DNA of 64,000 nt. Source: Isoetes taiwanensis (Eukaryota > Streptophyta > Lycopodiopsida > Isoetales > Isoetaceae). Below the pieces are notes generated by a model. That model was not told the DNA's origin and did no database searches. It was given only the letters and a program-made list of their open reading frames with translations. A program made the translations under genes and the position numbers. Positions 44,923-57,400 of this stretch are shown in pieces (the first letter of the stretch is position 1; the number at the start of each line of letters is the position of its first letter). The stretch covers positions 9,589,712-9,653,711 of the forward strand of contig JAJEKV010000011.1 of assembly GCA_021234155.1 (NCBI GenBank). The letters are read 5' to 3'.

Positions 44923-46496
44923 TGTGACGCTCCCTGAATATATACGACACCCGGCCGTATACATACGGGGAATTTCCCCTCCCATGGCGACCAACTCGCC
45001 ATGAGCAGGGCCCTCCGTCTATCACGGGCCATCTATAGAAAGATCCACAGTGAAATTACCACGGAGGGTCATTCGCCCATGCCTTCAATGGGACTCTAAA
45101 GTATGCGGAAGCATGAATACAAGGTTAGCACCACGGCGTAAATATATATATAAATAACCACCACGAAGGGTGGCACATCCATCAAGTACCAACGACAAAG
45201 AATATGCATCTACTCCTAGGGGAAAACACCCCATACCCGGGTTCTACCCCTTTCGGGACTCTGTGAGGATGGACTGATGGCTCGACCTCCGGGGATCGTG
45301 ACAGAGGAGGTATAACCGGCGTTGTTGGCATAGAAACGATGGCTAGGGTTGTCCATTCCATCCGCCCCTCCCATGCACACTTTGCGGATGGGTCGATTCA
45401 CGCTATGAAAAGCCGCTATAGCCTTCAGGGGAAGATGGGACTCAAGGCATCACCCGCCGAGCTTGCTCCGGGGTTCATGAAGCCCCTAGTCCAGATGAGG
45501 TGGTCAAGGAAGTGTCCCCTTCGGGGATTGATGGTTCCATGGGTGAGCTAGAGAATCGCCGCATCCGGCGACCCGCATCCGTGCGACTTACTCACCCTAA
45601 ATCTACTCAAAGTGTATGGTGCCCCATACGGGTCACACCTCTACACCTGGGGAGTGTCGGACCCATGCAGACCCCCCTCTATGTGAGGAGACTATCGGGG
45701 CCTAGCCCGGCGTAGGAGTCTCGGGGGGAGCCTTTTATGTTCATGCAAGACCCCACCCCCACTTCACCTGCTGCGTCCCTTCTTTGGTGCTAAGCCATTC
45801 CATGGCGTCGTCTGACCGGTGGTCTCTTGTACCGCAGGCCGCAACTAATGGGAAATCTGAGGGGATCAACCTAGGAGCATACTACTAACATGGCTCAGAG
45901 GTCTCTACCCCCTTTAATTCCCCCATTTCCAGAGTAATACTATGCAAAGAACTATCAATCCATCCTTTAAGAGCAATACCAGAATCAGAAACAAAGAGAA
46001 CTCACCTTTGCAATCAAGGGTTAGTTCCTACAGGTAAAGCACAGAGAAAGCAGAAGAGATGAACACAACAGGTGCCCAACAGGGGCGCTACTCTAAAAAT
46101 ATCAAGCTACACTAACCACCCACCTGAGTTCCTGCTGGATCCGTTGTCATTTGGTGCTTCCATCTTCCCTGGACTTGGCTCCACCGACTGGACACAGGTA
46201 AAGGCGCTTTTTAGCAAGGTGGGCTCATTTCTTTGCTCCTCTTGATCGATTGTGGGAGTCAATCAGGGCTAGGGGTCAAGTTGATGACCCAAATTGGAAC
46301 TTCCCATGCTGGCCAATCGAGTTAGGCCAGGTGGTGCTCCTCTAAATAGCCAATTAGTCCAATTCAAATAATTGGATAATTATCCTTTAATGGTTAATTT
46401 AGCATATCTAAATTAATCCCATGGTGGCGTACCTTTACTGGTGACGTGTCGGTATATTATTTATCATTATCCCGTATAAATACTTGGAACGTCACA
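44923..46496 (-). repeat. 5' LTR of the giant element
   Basis: 1,574 bp, partner of 25,137-26,720. Its outer end abuts acatg, which duplicates 25,132-25,136. Confidence 0.95.
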
Positions 46497-46501
46497 ACAT
46501 G

Positions 46502-48511
46502 AAGGGCTTGAAGGGCGCATGTAGTGCAGTTTCCCCGCCGGCAACACTCTTATCATAATTTTTGATCCAGAGCTCTGTTTGAGATGATTTTTATTGTGTT
46601 GGAAAGCTCTCTCCGAGATCTTTTTGATAATGTATGATATGGATATGTTTGGTTAAGTTATCTATGCTATAACAGCAATTTTTCGGCCGTGTTTGTAGGC
46701 TTTCACATCCTACCCCGGTGATTAATACTGAGTTAGCTATTGGATATTGTTTTATGGCTCATTCGAATGAAGCTTGCAAAAAATTACCATGCATTTTTAG
46801 ATTTTGAGGCAGTTATTAAGCAAATTCCAATGCTTCTAGATCCTTATGCTAACAAGCATAAAAGTTTCCCACTTTGGTTTCTCACCACAAGAATCCATGG
46901 AGGTCAAAGGTTTAAATTTAAATTCGGTTGAAAAATGTTTGTGTATAGGTGTTGCAAACTTTATGACTTTCAGAATAATGGGATCAATCTGCTCTATCTT
47001 TATGGTAACTTTTACTTATGTTCTATTTGTTTTATTGTGATCAAATTCAAAAGCTACGGTGATGAAAGCCTCAAATGAATTCTAGTTTTTTTTTCGGGTT
47101 TGAATTCTAAAATTTTTGTCTGCTTGGGGGTGGCGTCCCTAAAACTCGAAGGGGTCAAAATTTTTGCAACACAAACCATTAACATCCAACATATAAAAAT
47201 TAAATCCCCAACACATAACAACCAACACATAACAACCATTGACATTAACAACCAACACATAACTACCATTGACATTAATTAACACAACCATTGGGTCCAA
47301 CACATTTAAATTAAAATCCCCTTAAACCCCCTTTGGTTTGGGTGCATATTCACACGGGGGTGACTCCGGGCAACGAGAGCTGTTGGATAGGCATATTCAC
47401 CCCTTATTCCTTAATCTACACCGTACGTAAAGTTCCTCGTTTGTGGGGTATGCAAGTACAAAATTTTCTATACTGTATAACAAGATTCGCAAAATCTATA
47501 AGATTTCAAGCGGAATACTATATGGTGTTGATTTCGTACATGCAAAATACAATTATAATGGAGAATGGAGATTCAGGAAAAGGATGAAAGAGTGGACCTG
47601 GTGTTTAAGTAGGAAGAAAACATTAGGACATACATAAAAAAAAAATATGGAAGAAGAAATCATGCATACATACACGATATGGACATCTAAGCATGTAGGC
47701 TTTAATCCTACACTTACCTCTTGCATAGCATTAATTTCTATTGCCAAGAAAAGGGATAATCTATAGGTATCATTGCTCTGTCTCGAATGATAAATAATAA
47801 CATGTATCAAAAGCTAAACGTTGAAATAAACTTGTTGGACAACGGTTTAGGGTTTAAGGCACTTATGGCATTTGCATATTAGCCACTTGTTGCTTTGGAA
47901 TCATTTTTGCTTTCTTCTCATGTTGGATGTCAGGCATTTGTCATAGACAGTAACAAAACAAAGACGGTATAGTTTCTTACTATCTCTAGGGATTTCAGTA
48001 GATATAATGTCTCAAAAGGCCTTTTATGGATTTATTATAACATAACAGTCAATTGCTAGAATATATTACAGTACATAATTACATTCACCACTTATAAGCA
48101 CAACAATCAATGGAGGGAGGTGAAACCCATGATTGGCAGAATAGATCTATTATAAAAGCGTCCATCCAAATAGTAAGAATCATTATCACCTAAAAGAAAA
48201 CCTACTATACATGAAGAAATTTGAAATCCAAATACGCTACTTGACATTATATAAGTGATCAGGTTGATACCATGTTCGCGCCGTGGACATACAAAATCTT
48301 TCATATACATCAAGCAAATGAAGGGAATTGAAATCAAAACCTCCAGCAAGACCAAGGCAAGCAATTTTCATTCTACTCAAAATCAACACTCATGGCACTG
48401 CAAGATTCAAGCGAGATGTGTTTCTTTGCTTTTCATCACAATGCGCCTCCTTAGTACATGCAATGACAAAAATTTAATAACAATGACAAAAATTAATAAG
48501 CACTTCGAATC
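46502..48511. other. Spacer without recognised genes; short tandem repeat
   Basis: Continues the target sequence of the giant element. Around 47,196-47,295 the words caacacataac and accattgacattaa repeat three to four times. No supported gene; the longest frames (about 85 codons) show no domain. Confidence 0.5.
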
Positions 48512-48527
48512 ACTATCAAGGTATCAC

Positions 48528-50383
48528 GTTGGAGGTTCTTCAAGGCAGGAGGAGTTTCCCCCTCTTCCCTCAAACAAGCCTGAGATACCTTTTTCTTCAA
48601 CCACACCGCATATCTCGACCTCTACACCTTGGAGGTCTTGACCTGATGGCAAAGGGTTACTGGTGTCCGCTTCTCGACAGTGGCTATGTAAAGGTGTGGC
48701 ATCTCCAACCACCTCATTTTGTGTCTCATAGGCCATTGCCACCATGGTGGACAATAATAAGAAAGAAGTTGCATCTTATCTTCAGCAGTTGCAGGCCAAG
48801 CAGGACTCCATGGATGTTTGTTACCACCAGCTGAAATTTTTTATGAGGTTCAGGAGTGCACGTCAACCTTTGAGCGTTTTGGGGCCCCTGTGGTGCAAAT
48901 CAGTCATGAGACTCACCATCGTCATATGGAGCAATTAGTTGCATGCTCTGTTGTTTGTTACTTCACTGGCCCCTTCTTGGATCTGAAGCGCGTGGGATCT
49001 TGGTTATCTGGGCATCTACACAAATTAGGGCTTCCTGCGTATCAATCCATCAAGCTCGTGGCCAAAGATCAACGTTTGGGAGATGGAATTGCACGTGTTT
49101 ATGGATCGAACAGGATTGAAGCTGGGGAACCAGTTGAATTTGCTGGCGGTGCGAAAGGAACGGTTTCGAATCCACCAAAAAGGACAAAATGGGTGACAGA
49201 TCGGTTATAAGTACCCCAGAGAGCATACTAGGCGGACTGGGCACCCGTAATGTGAGGAACTCTGCTGAGGAAAGGGCCGTAGATGGCAATGCGCTACTCC
49301 CATAATCGCGTGGGTAGCATCGTGATGTTTAAGTCTCCGGGCGGTGGCTCGGCCTCATAGAACGAGGTGTTGATCCTCTGTGGAAACATTTTTTGTTGTA
49401 TCAACAGTATGTTCCTAGCTCTTTTCCAGGTAAGCCAAATGCCTTACGTGCCCCATTATGGGTTGCTATTGAAGATTTTCCTCCAGAGTTTCAGAATGCT
49501 GAGTTCATTTCTGCCATTGCTAGTGAGATTGGGCTTTACCTGCGATATGCTATAACCAATGGCATTACTAAGATTTGTGTAGCACGCCCCATTCATCGTG
49601 ATCTGCCTCAGACAATTGTTGTTCAAAGTGGACCTATGTTTTTTCCTTTCAAGCTACGATTGTTAAATGGCCCAGAGCTAGCTTTCATGTTTCCTGAGGC
49701 CCCTATATTTGCTCAGTATCATAAGTCTTATTAGCAGGCTCCTCCATTTGCCTCTGCCACAAATCCTACTCCTAGCTCTGCTCCTTCTTCAATGGATATC
49801 TCTCGTCCTCCTGTGACTTCCTCTACATCTATTCCAGCTGCTGGTCCCATGTCTCTGCTGCTGGATCAACAGAGGCAAAGGTTGGATGAAATTCAGAGGT
49901 CGCAAGAGCAAGTTGAAGAGGTTTGTGGGCAGTACATGGACATTGATCGTCGTGGTGCCCACCCTCCACCTAAACATCCACCTGCTCTTCATCAACCTCG
50001 AAAGTTAGCTAAGGGTTGTAACACCTCTGCATCCCAGCTCTCCTCACCTTCTGTTGCATGTGGTCGCTTTGCTCCACTCCAGTGGGCTGACTTGGTTGAA
50101 GATAATATTGTTTTGTCAAAGGCCCAAGTTACATCTTCAAACTCTCCTGAGATTCCAGTAGTCACATTGGATTTGACGTTGTTACAGGTTCAATGTGGTT
50201 AGCCTCTTAAGCAGAGCCTTCTCTTCTTTTACTTATCTAGTATGGAGTAAGCACATGGTGTCGCAGGCTCGTGTTCCAGCAGCACCCTCTTGTGCTTATA
50301 CAACTAGATGAGAAATATTCATTTTGTACTTATTCTTGCTGATTAATAAACTTTTTTGTTCGTCCTTCAAAAAAAAAAAAAAA
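48528..50383 (+). mobile_element. LINE-ORF1-derived retroposon with poly(A) and 16-bp TSD
   Basis: Flanked by actatcaaggtatcac at 48,512-48,527 and 50,384-50,399, and ends in an A15 run after a cttcaa end. Coding remnants read as the gag-like ORF1 of plant LINEs (DUF4283 type): TGPFLDLKRVGSWLSGHLHKLG and LWVAIEDFPPEFQNAEFISA (49,456-49,734). A Pro/Ser-rich tail (49,792-50,202) follows, ending ACGRFAPLQWADLVED. Several stops and frameshifts. No endonuclease or reverse transcriptase is present between the ORF1 part and the tail, so it moved in trans, comparable to the ORF1-only HAL1 elements of mammals. Family assignment is from recognition of the fold signature, not a search. Confidence 0.75.
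49070..49250 (+). pseudogene. Mitochondrial atpA-like fragment inside the LINE retroposon
   Basis: The frame reads GDGIARVYGSNRIEAGEPVEFAGGAKG, the N-terminal beta-barrel of ATP synthase subunit alpha as in plant mitochondrial atpA. Then come degenerate KRT and VP...A..LG words. It interrupts the ORF1 reading (which resumes near 49,380), so it looks like mitochondrial DNA captured by, or inserted into, the retroposon. Confidence 0.65.
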
Positions 50384-50399
50384 ACTATCAAGGTATCAC

Positions 50400-52349
50400 C
50401 TATGAAAGCATATATATTTGTCTCTTTATAAGTGGTAATACCCTGCTGGTACGCATATATCTCCTCTATATTATTATATTTTTCTTCAGTCTACTATTTT
50501 GTTTTGAGTTTCATCATTGAAGGTTTTAACCTGTTTTATTTGAAATTTAACGAATTTTATGGTTCCTATGCAAATTTTTGTGGGTTTTTGTAAACGCAGG
50601 CGTTGGGGACTTCTTGCTCTGACAAATGGCAAGTGCATACCCTCGGGCTTTCTCATTCAACTACCTAAAGCTATTCCAGAGAAATGGTAGACTTCTTTGC
50701 TCGACAAATGGCAAGTGCATACCCTCGGGCTTCTCATTCAACTACCTAAAAGCCATTCGGAGAAATGGTAGAGTAGATATGCTGAATTGGTATTTTTTGC
50801 TTCTTGTTCTGCTACTTTCTACTTCTTTGAGTGGTCCAGTTCGGATAGAATTGCATGTGCCATGATTTGGGCATAAAACATTGACATGATTTTCATGAAA
50901 AAAAATGTCATGATCAAGGGAATGTTTTGTAATATGAGGAAAATTTAGGAAAATTAGGCATATATCTAAGAGTGGTTCCAATGCTAAGCCTCTCTACTGA
51001 CACAGCTATAGGGCTCATAATCTTTGGGTAAGTTGCTCTTAAGCTCTTTTATACTACTCTTTGCCTGTCATATGGACATATCAATCAGTCTACCTTTGCT
51101 CTAATTGGTCAGTATCTCTTGCCTTCAGTGGCAAGTATCTATGATCCCTCTTGTAATTGCAAGCTTACACGATGCATCCCATAAGAATAGAGAAGAATGA
51201 CTTCCAGGCTGAAAATGAGAAAGAACTAAAATTTATGTGAATAAGAAAAAAAGAGATTACCAGTGATATGGTTCACAACAATGAACCATATCTTTTATCT
51301 CTTAAAAAAGAATATCAGACTTCTTCAAACAAATCATAATCTCACAACTCAGCAAAATGTACGGGTTTGCTACACAATCCACAAAATAAGCCGTTAGCAA
51401 TGACAAAATGATCTAAGTATGAAATAAGACGACAAATAAGCACAGGTCCAATAAACATAGCATACAAGTTACACCAATAACTCAGATTGGTCAAGCTCTT
51501 AGTTCACCAAAACTAAAGCTAGATCAAGATGCATTAACTAGTATTTGGTAGTTCACTGCCCAATAGGATCACTCGGTGCTAAGAACTGGCAAAATTATGG
51601 CAAGGCTTGTTGGCAGTTGCAAAGCAACAAGCAAGGGCGGTCTACATGATTCCGGTCACATGGTCAAGGGGATATTAGAATTAGAGTTCAAGCTAAAATA
51701 GTTTGTACAAAAAGTGGTCGTCTAATAATAACTATTTATGCCCATAGTTCCTTTTATAGTTTAATAGTACATCTACCTTTTCCTTTCAAACCAATTTTGG
51801 CTTTAGTTCCTAATTTTGGCTTTAGTTCCTTTTATATTTATCTTTGACCTTTAAACTTAAGGGATACTATCTTGGCTCCACTATATTTAAACTCTAAAAC
51901 TTTAACCATTCTTGGCTCCAAGACATTATTTAACCATAACCATTATAAGGTTTCCTTGCCATTTATTTGCCTTGCGTTGCCCATAATTTGCCATTCTTAC
52001 ACATCCATGTGTGTCCACCAAAACTAACGCCCTAAGACCCCCCCCCCCCCCCCCTACCCCAAAGCTACTATATTCATAACAATTCTTCCCTTCTTGGAAG
52101 CAATTGACCTCGGTTAATAAACCACAAATTAAGCACCAACTCAATTTGTACATGAGCACGAACTCAATCCATTTTAAGGGCCAACGGTTAGGATTACGAT
52201 CTCACAAATACCACCAACTATTTATGACAATCACAACAGTTGTGGCTAAAGATTAAGATAAAGATCCAGGCAAGATTTGATTATTCTTTTGAGATATGTT
52301 AGCAAAGCTTAAGATCTACTAGATAAAATTTAAGGTTTATCTTAAATCT
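50400..52349. repeat. Spacer with an ~80-bp tandem duplication and a C-tract
   Basis: gacaaatggcaagtgcatac... occurs at about 50,619 and 50,702 (period ~82, small indels). A run of 17 C lies at 52,038-52,054. No gene recognised in the rest; the sequence ends abruptly where the truncated second giant element begins. Confidence 0.6.
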
Positions 52350-52809
52350 GACGAAGTCACCCATGCCTATGTGCTCATCCTCTTCCCTCCTCAAAGACTC
52401 GTGAAGTTTGCCTTTCCCGCGGCAATGTCTCATCCTCAACGCATCGATCCATGAGGATGGCTAGGGCAAAGGCAACTAAGATATTGTCACCCCCGGATGC
52501 CGCATTAACCGGGCAGCCGCTGTTCCATCTAAGCTTGCCCCTTCAACACATCATATGCGGTGTCACCCCTAGCATATCTCTGACTACATCCCATTCTAGA
52601 TAAACCGGGAGGTTCCCAAGAGGAATACACAAAGGAAGCATCTCCTCCAGATAAAACTCTAGGAACTGCATAATAACTGTGCCGCCGCATATTAGAGATG
52701 AGGTCAAGGCGCCGCATAGAAAGGGCCGTAATAGGTCGAAGGGCACCGTGGATCCCAATGCTCTCCATCCCGGTACCATGCAAGTAGGTTTGGCACCATG
52801 GGCTTGGAA
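52350..52809 (-). pseudogene. Truncated copy of the second extra gene
   Basis: Corresponds to about 34,200-34,667 of the first element, including the PFDLLRPFLC and SLPLCIPLG-like region, with several frameshifts. Left end is the truncation point of the element. Confidence 0.85.
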
Positions 52810-52985
52810 GGGAGGAGGGAGGGAAGAGAAACAAAATATAAACAAATGAAAATGAAACTTTAAAGATCCTTTTAACCCTTTATTTATGCTGGCGTCAGCA
52901 TTTTCGTACACAATACAAGAACAAAATGTAGATTTTTATTTAATATAACAAAAATATTTACAACGCAGACATTCTCCAAAATTTA

Positions 52986-54227
52986 CTAAGGACGCCTCCC
53001 CCCCTAATCCTCATGGGCGAGGGCCAAATCCTTTGGCATTATGGTGACTCTCTTTATGCGATAGCGCAAAGATTTGCATCATCAAAAAAGTGCCACTAGG
53101 TAGGCTTCGCAGCCTCTTGAAGCGCTAGGGATGGCAAAAGTCCGAAGCGGAGATCGGTTTTAAATTTTGGCGCTTATCTCCCCCAACAACCTTTGAAAAG
53201 GTACTGTTATCGGGTTGTGTGGACTTCTCAAACTTACGGATCTCCAGAAGGCCCGCGCACCGGTCGGAACCGCGGGTCTCCTTTGTGGAGCGGTGGTTGG
53301 GAGGCGCCCCTTGCCGTGGTATCGTCTTGGCCCCAACAATGACGGGCCGTAGAGGCATCCACCTGTCCCGCTCCTGGCCAGAACTCGTTCTTCCCAAAAG
53401 CCCGGCCCGCCTTCAACTTCTCCTTGTAATCGTTGCCGGACTTTCGGGCTCACGCCTTTTCTCCGGTGTTTAATGGGCCCCGGTCCGCCTGATTCGCCCT
53501 CGCTCCATTCTCCTCGTCCCCATTACCCCGCTGGTCATGTTTGTTCTTGTTGGAGCCTTCTCCTCTTTTCCTTTTGATCCTTTTTCCTCGCTTTTCCCGG
53601 AACTCCCGAGTTTCCCGAGGTCTTCTCAACCTCATTGTAACCGCCGCTTACAATGCGCGGGAAGTTCCGCGATGGTATCGATTGGTCGCTGGCTCATATC
53701 GATTTGATTGTCGCTGGGTCAATCCAGACCGATGTCGAATTCTCCCACATAAAGCCTCGAAGCTTCATGTCACCGGGATATGGGGAAGCTCGATTGCCCT
53801 ACCATCAATGACGGCGACTCCATCCCCTAGATACCTATACTCTCCGGCCCCTCGAGCCCGTGATCGCTCGTTCTATCTCTCTCAAGGTCATCCTCCCCCC
53901 GCCAAGTTCCTGATACGGCCGGGCCTCTGTTCTATGTCCTCCTCTTGATTATGTCCCGCACATTCGGGGTAAAATTTAATCATCATCATGACCAAGTCAG
54001 GTTGCCGCCCATGGTATAAGGAAGTTGTCGGAGATTCAGCCTAACCATAAACTGCTCCGAGTAATGGTAGATGAGATAGGGTATCCTAGCGTCGTTGGCA
54101 AATCTATTTACCAACTCATCCAGAAGTATATCAATCAAAGCAGTCAGAGCCAAATGTCAGGCTTATCAAAGCATAGATCCGGGCGATAGTGAGGGTAGTG
54201 GGTCCACGGTATTTTGGTGGTGGCCAT
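52986..54227 (-). pseudogene. Second copy of the histone H3 fusion gene, frameshifted
   Basis: Aligns along its whole length with 34,859-36,124 but is ~24 bp shorter and broken by many 1-3 base indels, also within the H3 core (52,990-53,280). Many differences fall at CAG, CTG or CCG words (for example ctgatgctgc becoming cggatgccgc), so part of the damage may be base-calling error rather than decay. Position and orientation relative to the non-coding block are as in copy one. Confidence 0.85.
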
Positions 54228-54451
54228 AGCTATGGCTACCGAGGTCTAAGGCTACAAGCAGGAGGCGCTGGCGATTAGGGAAGACTTTAACTTTAAGGCG
54301 CTTAGGGGTAGAGAAGGCGATGGAGAAAAGCCAAGGTGGCAAAACAGGGTCGGTTTCGTAGCTATGGTGGGCGGAGGCGCCAGAAAACTAAAAAGTTAAT
54401 CCGCCTACCCTTTAAAGTTTAAAAAGTTTTTTTTTTTTTTTTTTTTTTTTT

Positions 54452-57400
54452 ATAAAGCTTGCACGATTCATTTAGTCAAGTAACCTTAATGTACTATCTT
54501 TGATGGATCTAAATTGAGGTTTGGTTCAATATATATGAAAGCTTATTGTTGGCATATCTCACCCTTTATATTGTTGCCGCATCGATTGAAGCGGGGTGGG
54601 GCCCATGGTCTAATTATATACCGGGTCCAATAAGTTGTAGCCAGATCAAATTATCAGATACTTCAGGTTTTTAAGAGGAACATACAAAGGAAAAATATCC
54701 TCTTAAAGAGTACACCCATTGGGCATTCTATAACGGTACTAGGGCTTTGCCAAAATAGGTTATATATTCATTCTTATTTAGGGTTCAAAGCGTCCGAATC
54801 CGGGCCGACCCCGCATAGATATTCTTAGTTTGACCCATGCCTTTTCGGGCAGATGATGCTAATGTAGCTGGATCTGTCTTGAATCATTTTCCGGCACATA
54901 TAAAAGGCTGAATGGATAGGTATTTGCATCATACCTTGATAAGCGGGACTGGCGTGATGAGTCATGGTTGTGCAAGGAAATAGCATTTACATGTACGCTT
55001 TGGATTTGGATCCGTGATTACTCCTTGTGCTTTTAAACTCGATAATCGAAAGCATTATGATAAACTGTAAAAGGCCAAAAGTGATAGACTCTTTTCATAA
55101 TGATTTTTGAAAGTATAAGTATGGCTGTGGACATGGAGGCCGGCAGTAATATCAGAGCAATGGTGAAGCTTCCCATTTTGGCTTAAAAGGAAGATGTGCT
55201 TGGGTCACGACATTAACCAGGTATGGCAGTGATCCCGTTTATAAAAGAAAGTAATTCATATTTCGGTTGAGAATCCACTTGTATATTAAGGTCAGAAGGC
55301 AAAAAGGTATTTTATAGTTATTGCCAGATTGGTAGGAATGAGATTAATCTATATGGTCATTTTGTATCAACTGTTCCCTCTTATTTTGCTGAATACTTCT
55401 AGATGCCTTTGGCGGATTTAACCTATAAAGTGAAAGGCCTTTTCTTGGTCATCTTCTGTAAATGAACCCAGTGGTGGTTATACTCTCTCATCTGTCATGA
55501 TTTATGTCAAATTACTCTAAGTTCTTTTTTGTATTTGGGCAAAAGGATTACATTAGGTGATCGGTTAATAACCGAAGCCTAAGGTACCTTTTGGTTTCAG
55601 ATCTTTACCCTTATCAAAGCAATGATGTATTGATTGGTCGCAGTACGGGCTTCTCCTCTTAATGTTTTCCTTTTGTCCAATATATTTTAGGAGTTCTTGG
55701 GATTTTGGCATACTTAACGAGACGGAGTCGGGTAAGGTCAAGTTCATTTAAATGGTTACAAGAAAATGTTTATTACTGCTCGTATGATATGGCTGTGGCC
55801 TATACCAAAACTCTTTGGTGATGTTTTTCTATTTCTCATAACTATAGTGCTCCATTAGGTGTATGCTTTATTGTAGGAACAACTAATTCTTCCTTGGATT
55901 GCTTTAACGTATAAATGGCATATCCGGGACTTGAATAATTAGAGGTCCATATTATCTATGAAATAGTTGGAAATATCTTGCTTGGTCAGATTTCCCTATG
56001 GTGCAAGCATCGTGATAATGAAGTTTGGTTATGGCTTAAATCTCCGAAACATGACTTAAAATCGCCCAAAGGTAGTATTCAACTTTTTCTAAGTTGCCTA
56101 CTGACTTTCAACCAGGAACTTGTATGACTGGAAGTACCATGCAGTACTTCTTTTTGTAAGAAAGCTCATATTATATTATAGTGTTTCTCCACTGTTTAGA
56201 CTGGTCACAGTTGGTTTCATATGCTAAAGGATATTATTATATGACAAAGAATATTTAGAATGGTTTTTATCATTGCAATATGCTAGTCTGATTTCAGAAT
56301 ATGGATGTCATGTAATGCAAATGTCGGATCGAAAACCATATCAGTTGAAAAGGAAAGATATTATTGATCTTGGTGATAACATATCTGCAAGAAGGTTTTT
56401 TAATGTTAGTAATAAAGATGCTATTTTTTCCTATGGTCCTTTTGAGCACAACGTAGAGTGCTGGTTACTTATGTTGTAAACCGTAGTCCTACATTATTTA
56501 TTAGGCATTTGGGAACATGATTCATTGGCATTTTATGGTACTTGAACTTGAAGTCTTGTTTGAGTATGATTATATTAGGATTTAATCGTTTTCCCTAGAT
56601 TTATGGTACCATCTTGGATTGAAAAGTCCCTGTATGGCCAGATAAGACAGCTGCGGGATTGACCAATGCTGATGTTTGAGCTAGGCTTAACTAGTTCAAG
56701 CCGGTTTTTTTTATGATACTTCTGTGCATTGGTCTTATCAGTGCTGCCATAGGTCCTTGGTTAAGGTTTCATATTTGATTGCATATTAAGGCTTTGACAG
56801 ATGATGAAAATTATGAAGAGTCCGAGTTCAAAAAGGCGATTCCAAATTTATTATGTTGTCAAAAGGTATCAAAAAATTCCAGAAACGAAATGCCCAATCG
56901 GTCTTAAAGGTAATTCTTTGACCAAATTTATGATTAGACCATAAAAGATGATTACTCCAAATCTGAGTATTTGTGGCTCTGAGGATTCAATTACTCATTA
57001 TGCAGTATCCAACATTACTGCCACAATTGCCACTTGGCATGTCACTATGCTTGAAGCCTTATTGTTATTCTAGTTGATAACAGGCTTTTCATAAATATTA
57101 CTGATGTATCATTTGGCATCAAGGCCATTATTGCCACTCGGCTGATATACAAGGCCACTTGGCTTAAATGCATGCTGTATGATGACAGGTTCATTAGCTG
57201 GAACTCAGTTTCATTCCATGGAGCTTGTGCAAGTTCTTAACAACCACTTCTAAGTTTAAGGTAAATAAGTGTATGTCTAGTTGGCATCTAGTCTCCAGGG
57301 AAGTGGTAGATGCCTTTGACAATTACTTCTTGATTTAAGGAAAGTGTGCCCTGCATTATAATGGCATCTAAAATTGGTTGCATGGCATGTATAGGGTGTG

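Larger units (their letters stand above)
25137..46496 (-). mobile_element. Giant (21.36 kb) chromodomain Ty3/gypsy retrotransposon carrying a histone H3 gene
   Basis: Bounded by LTRs 25,137-26,720 (3') and 44,923-46,496 (5'), which begin tgtgacg and end cgtcaca in element sense. The 5-bp duplication acatg lies at 25,132-25,136 and 46,497-46,501. PBS and PPT sit correctly inside the LTRs, so everything between entered as one element. Order in element sense: 5' LTR, PBS, ~435 bp leader, ~8.1 kb non-coding block (C', A', B', A'), H3-fusion gene, second extra gene, third short frame, gag, protease, RT, RNase H, integrase with chromodomain, PPT, 3' LTR. Coding parts keep frame but contain about ten in-frame stops; one 249-bp foldback element sits in pol. 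Typical Ty3/gypsy elements are 5-12 kb. Confidence 0.95.
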
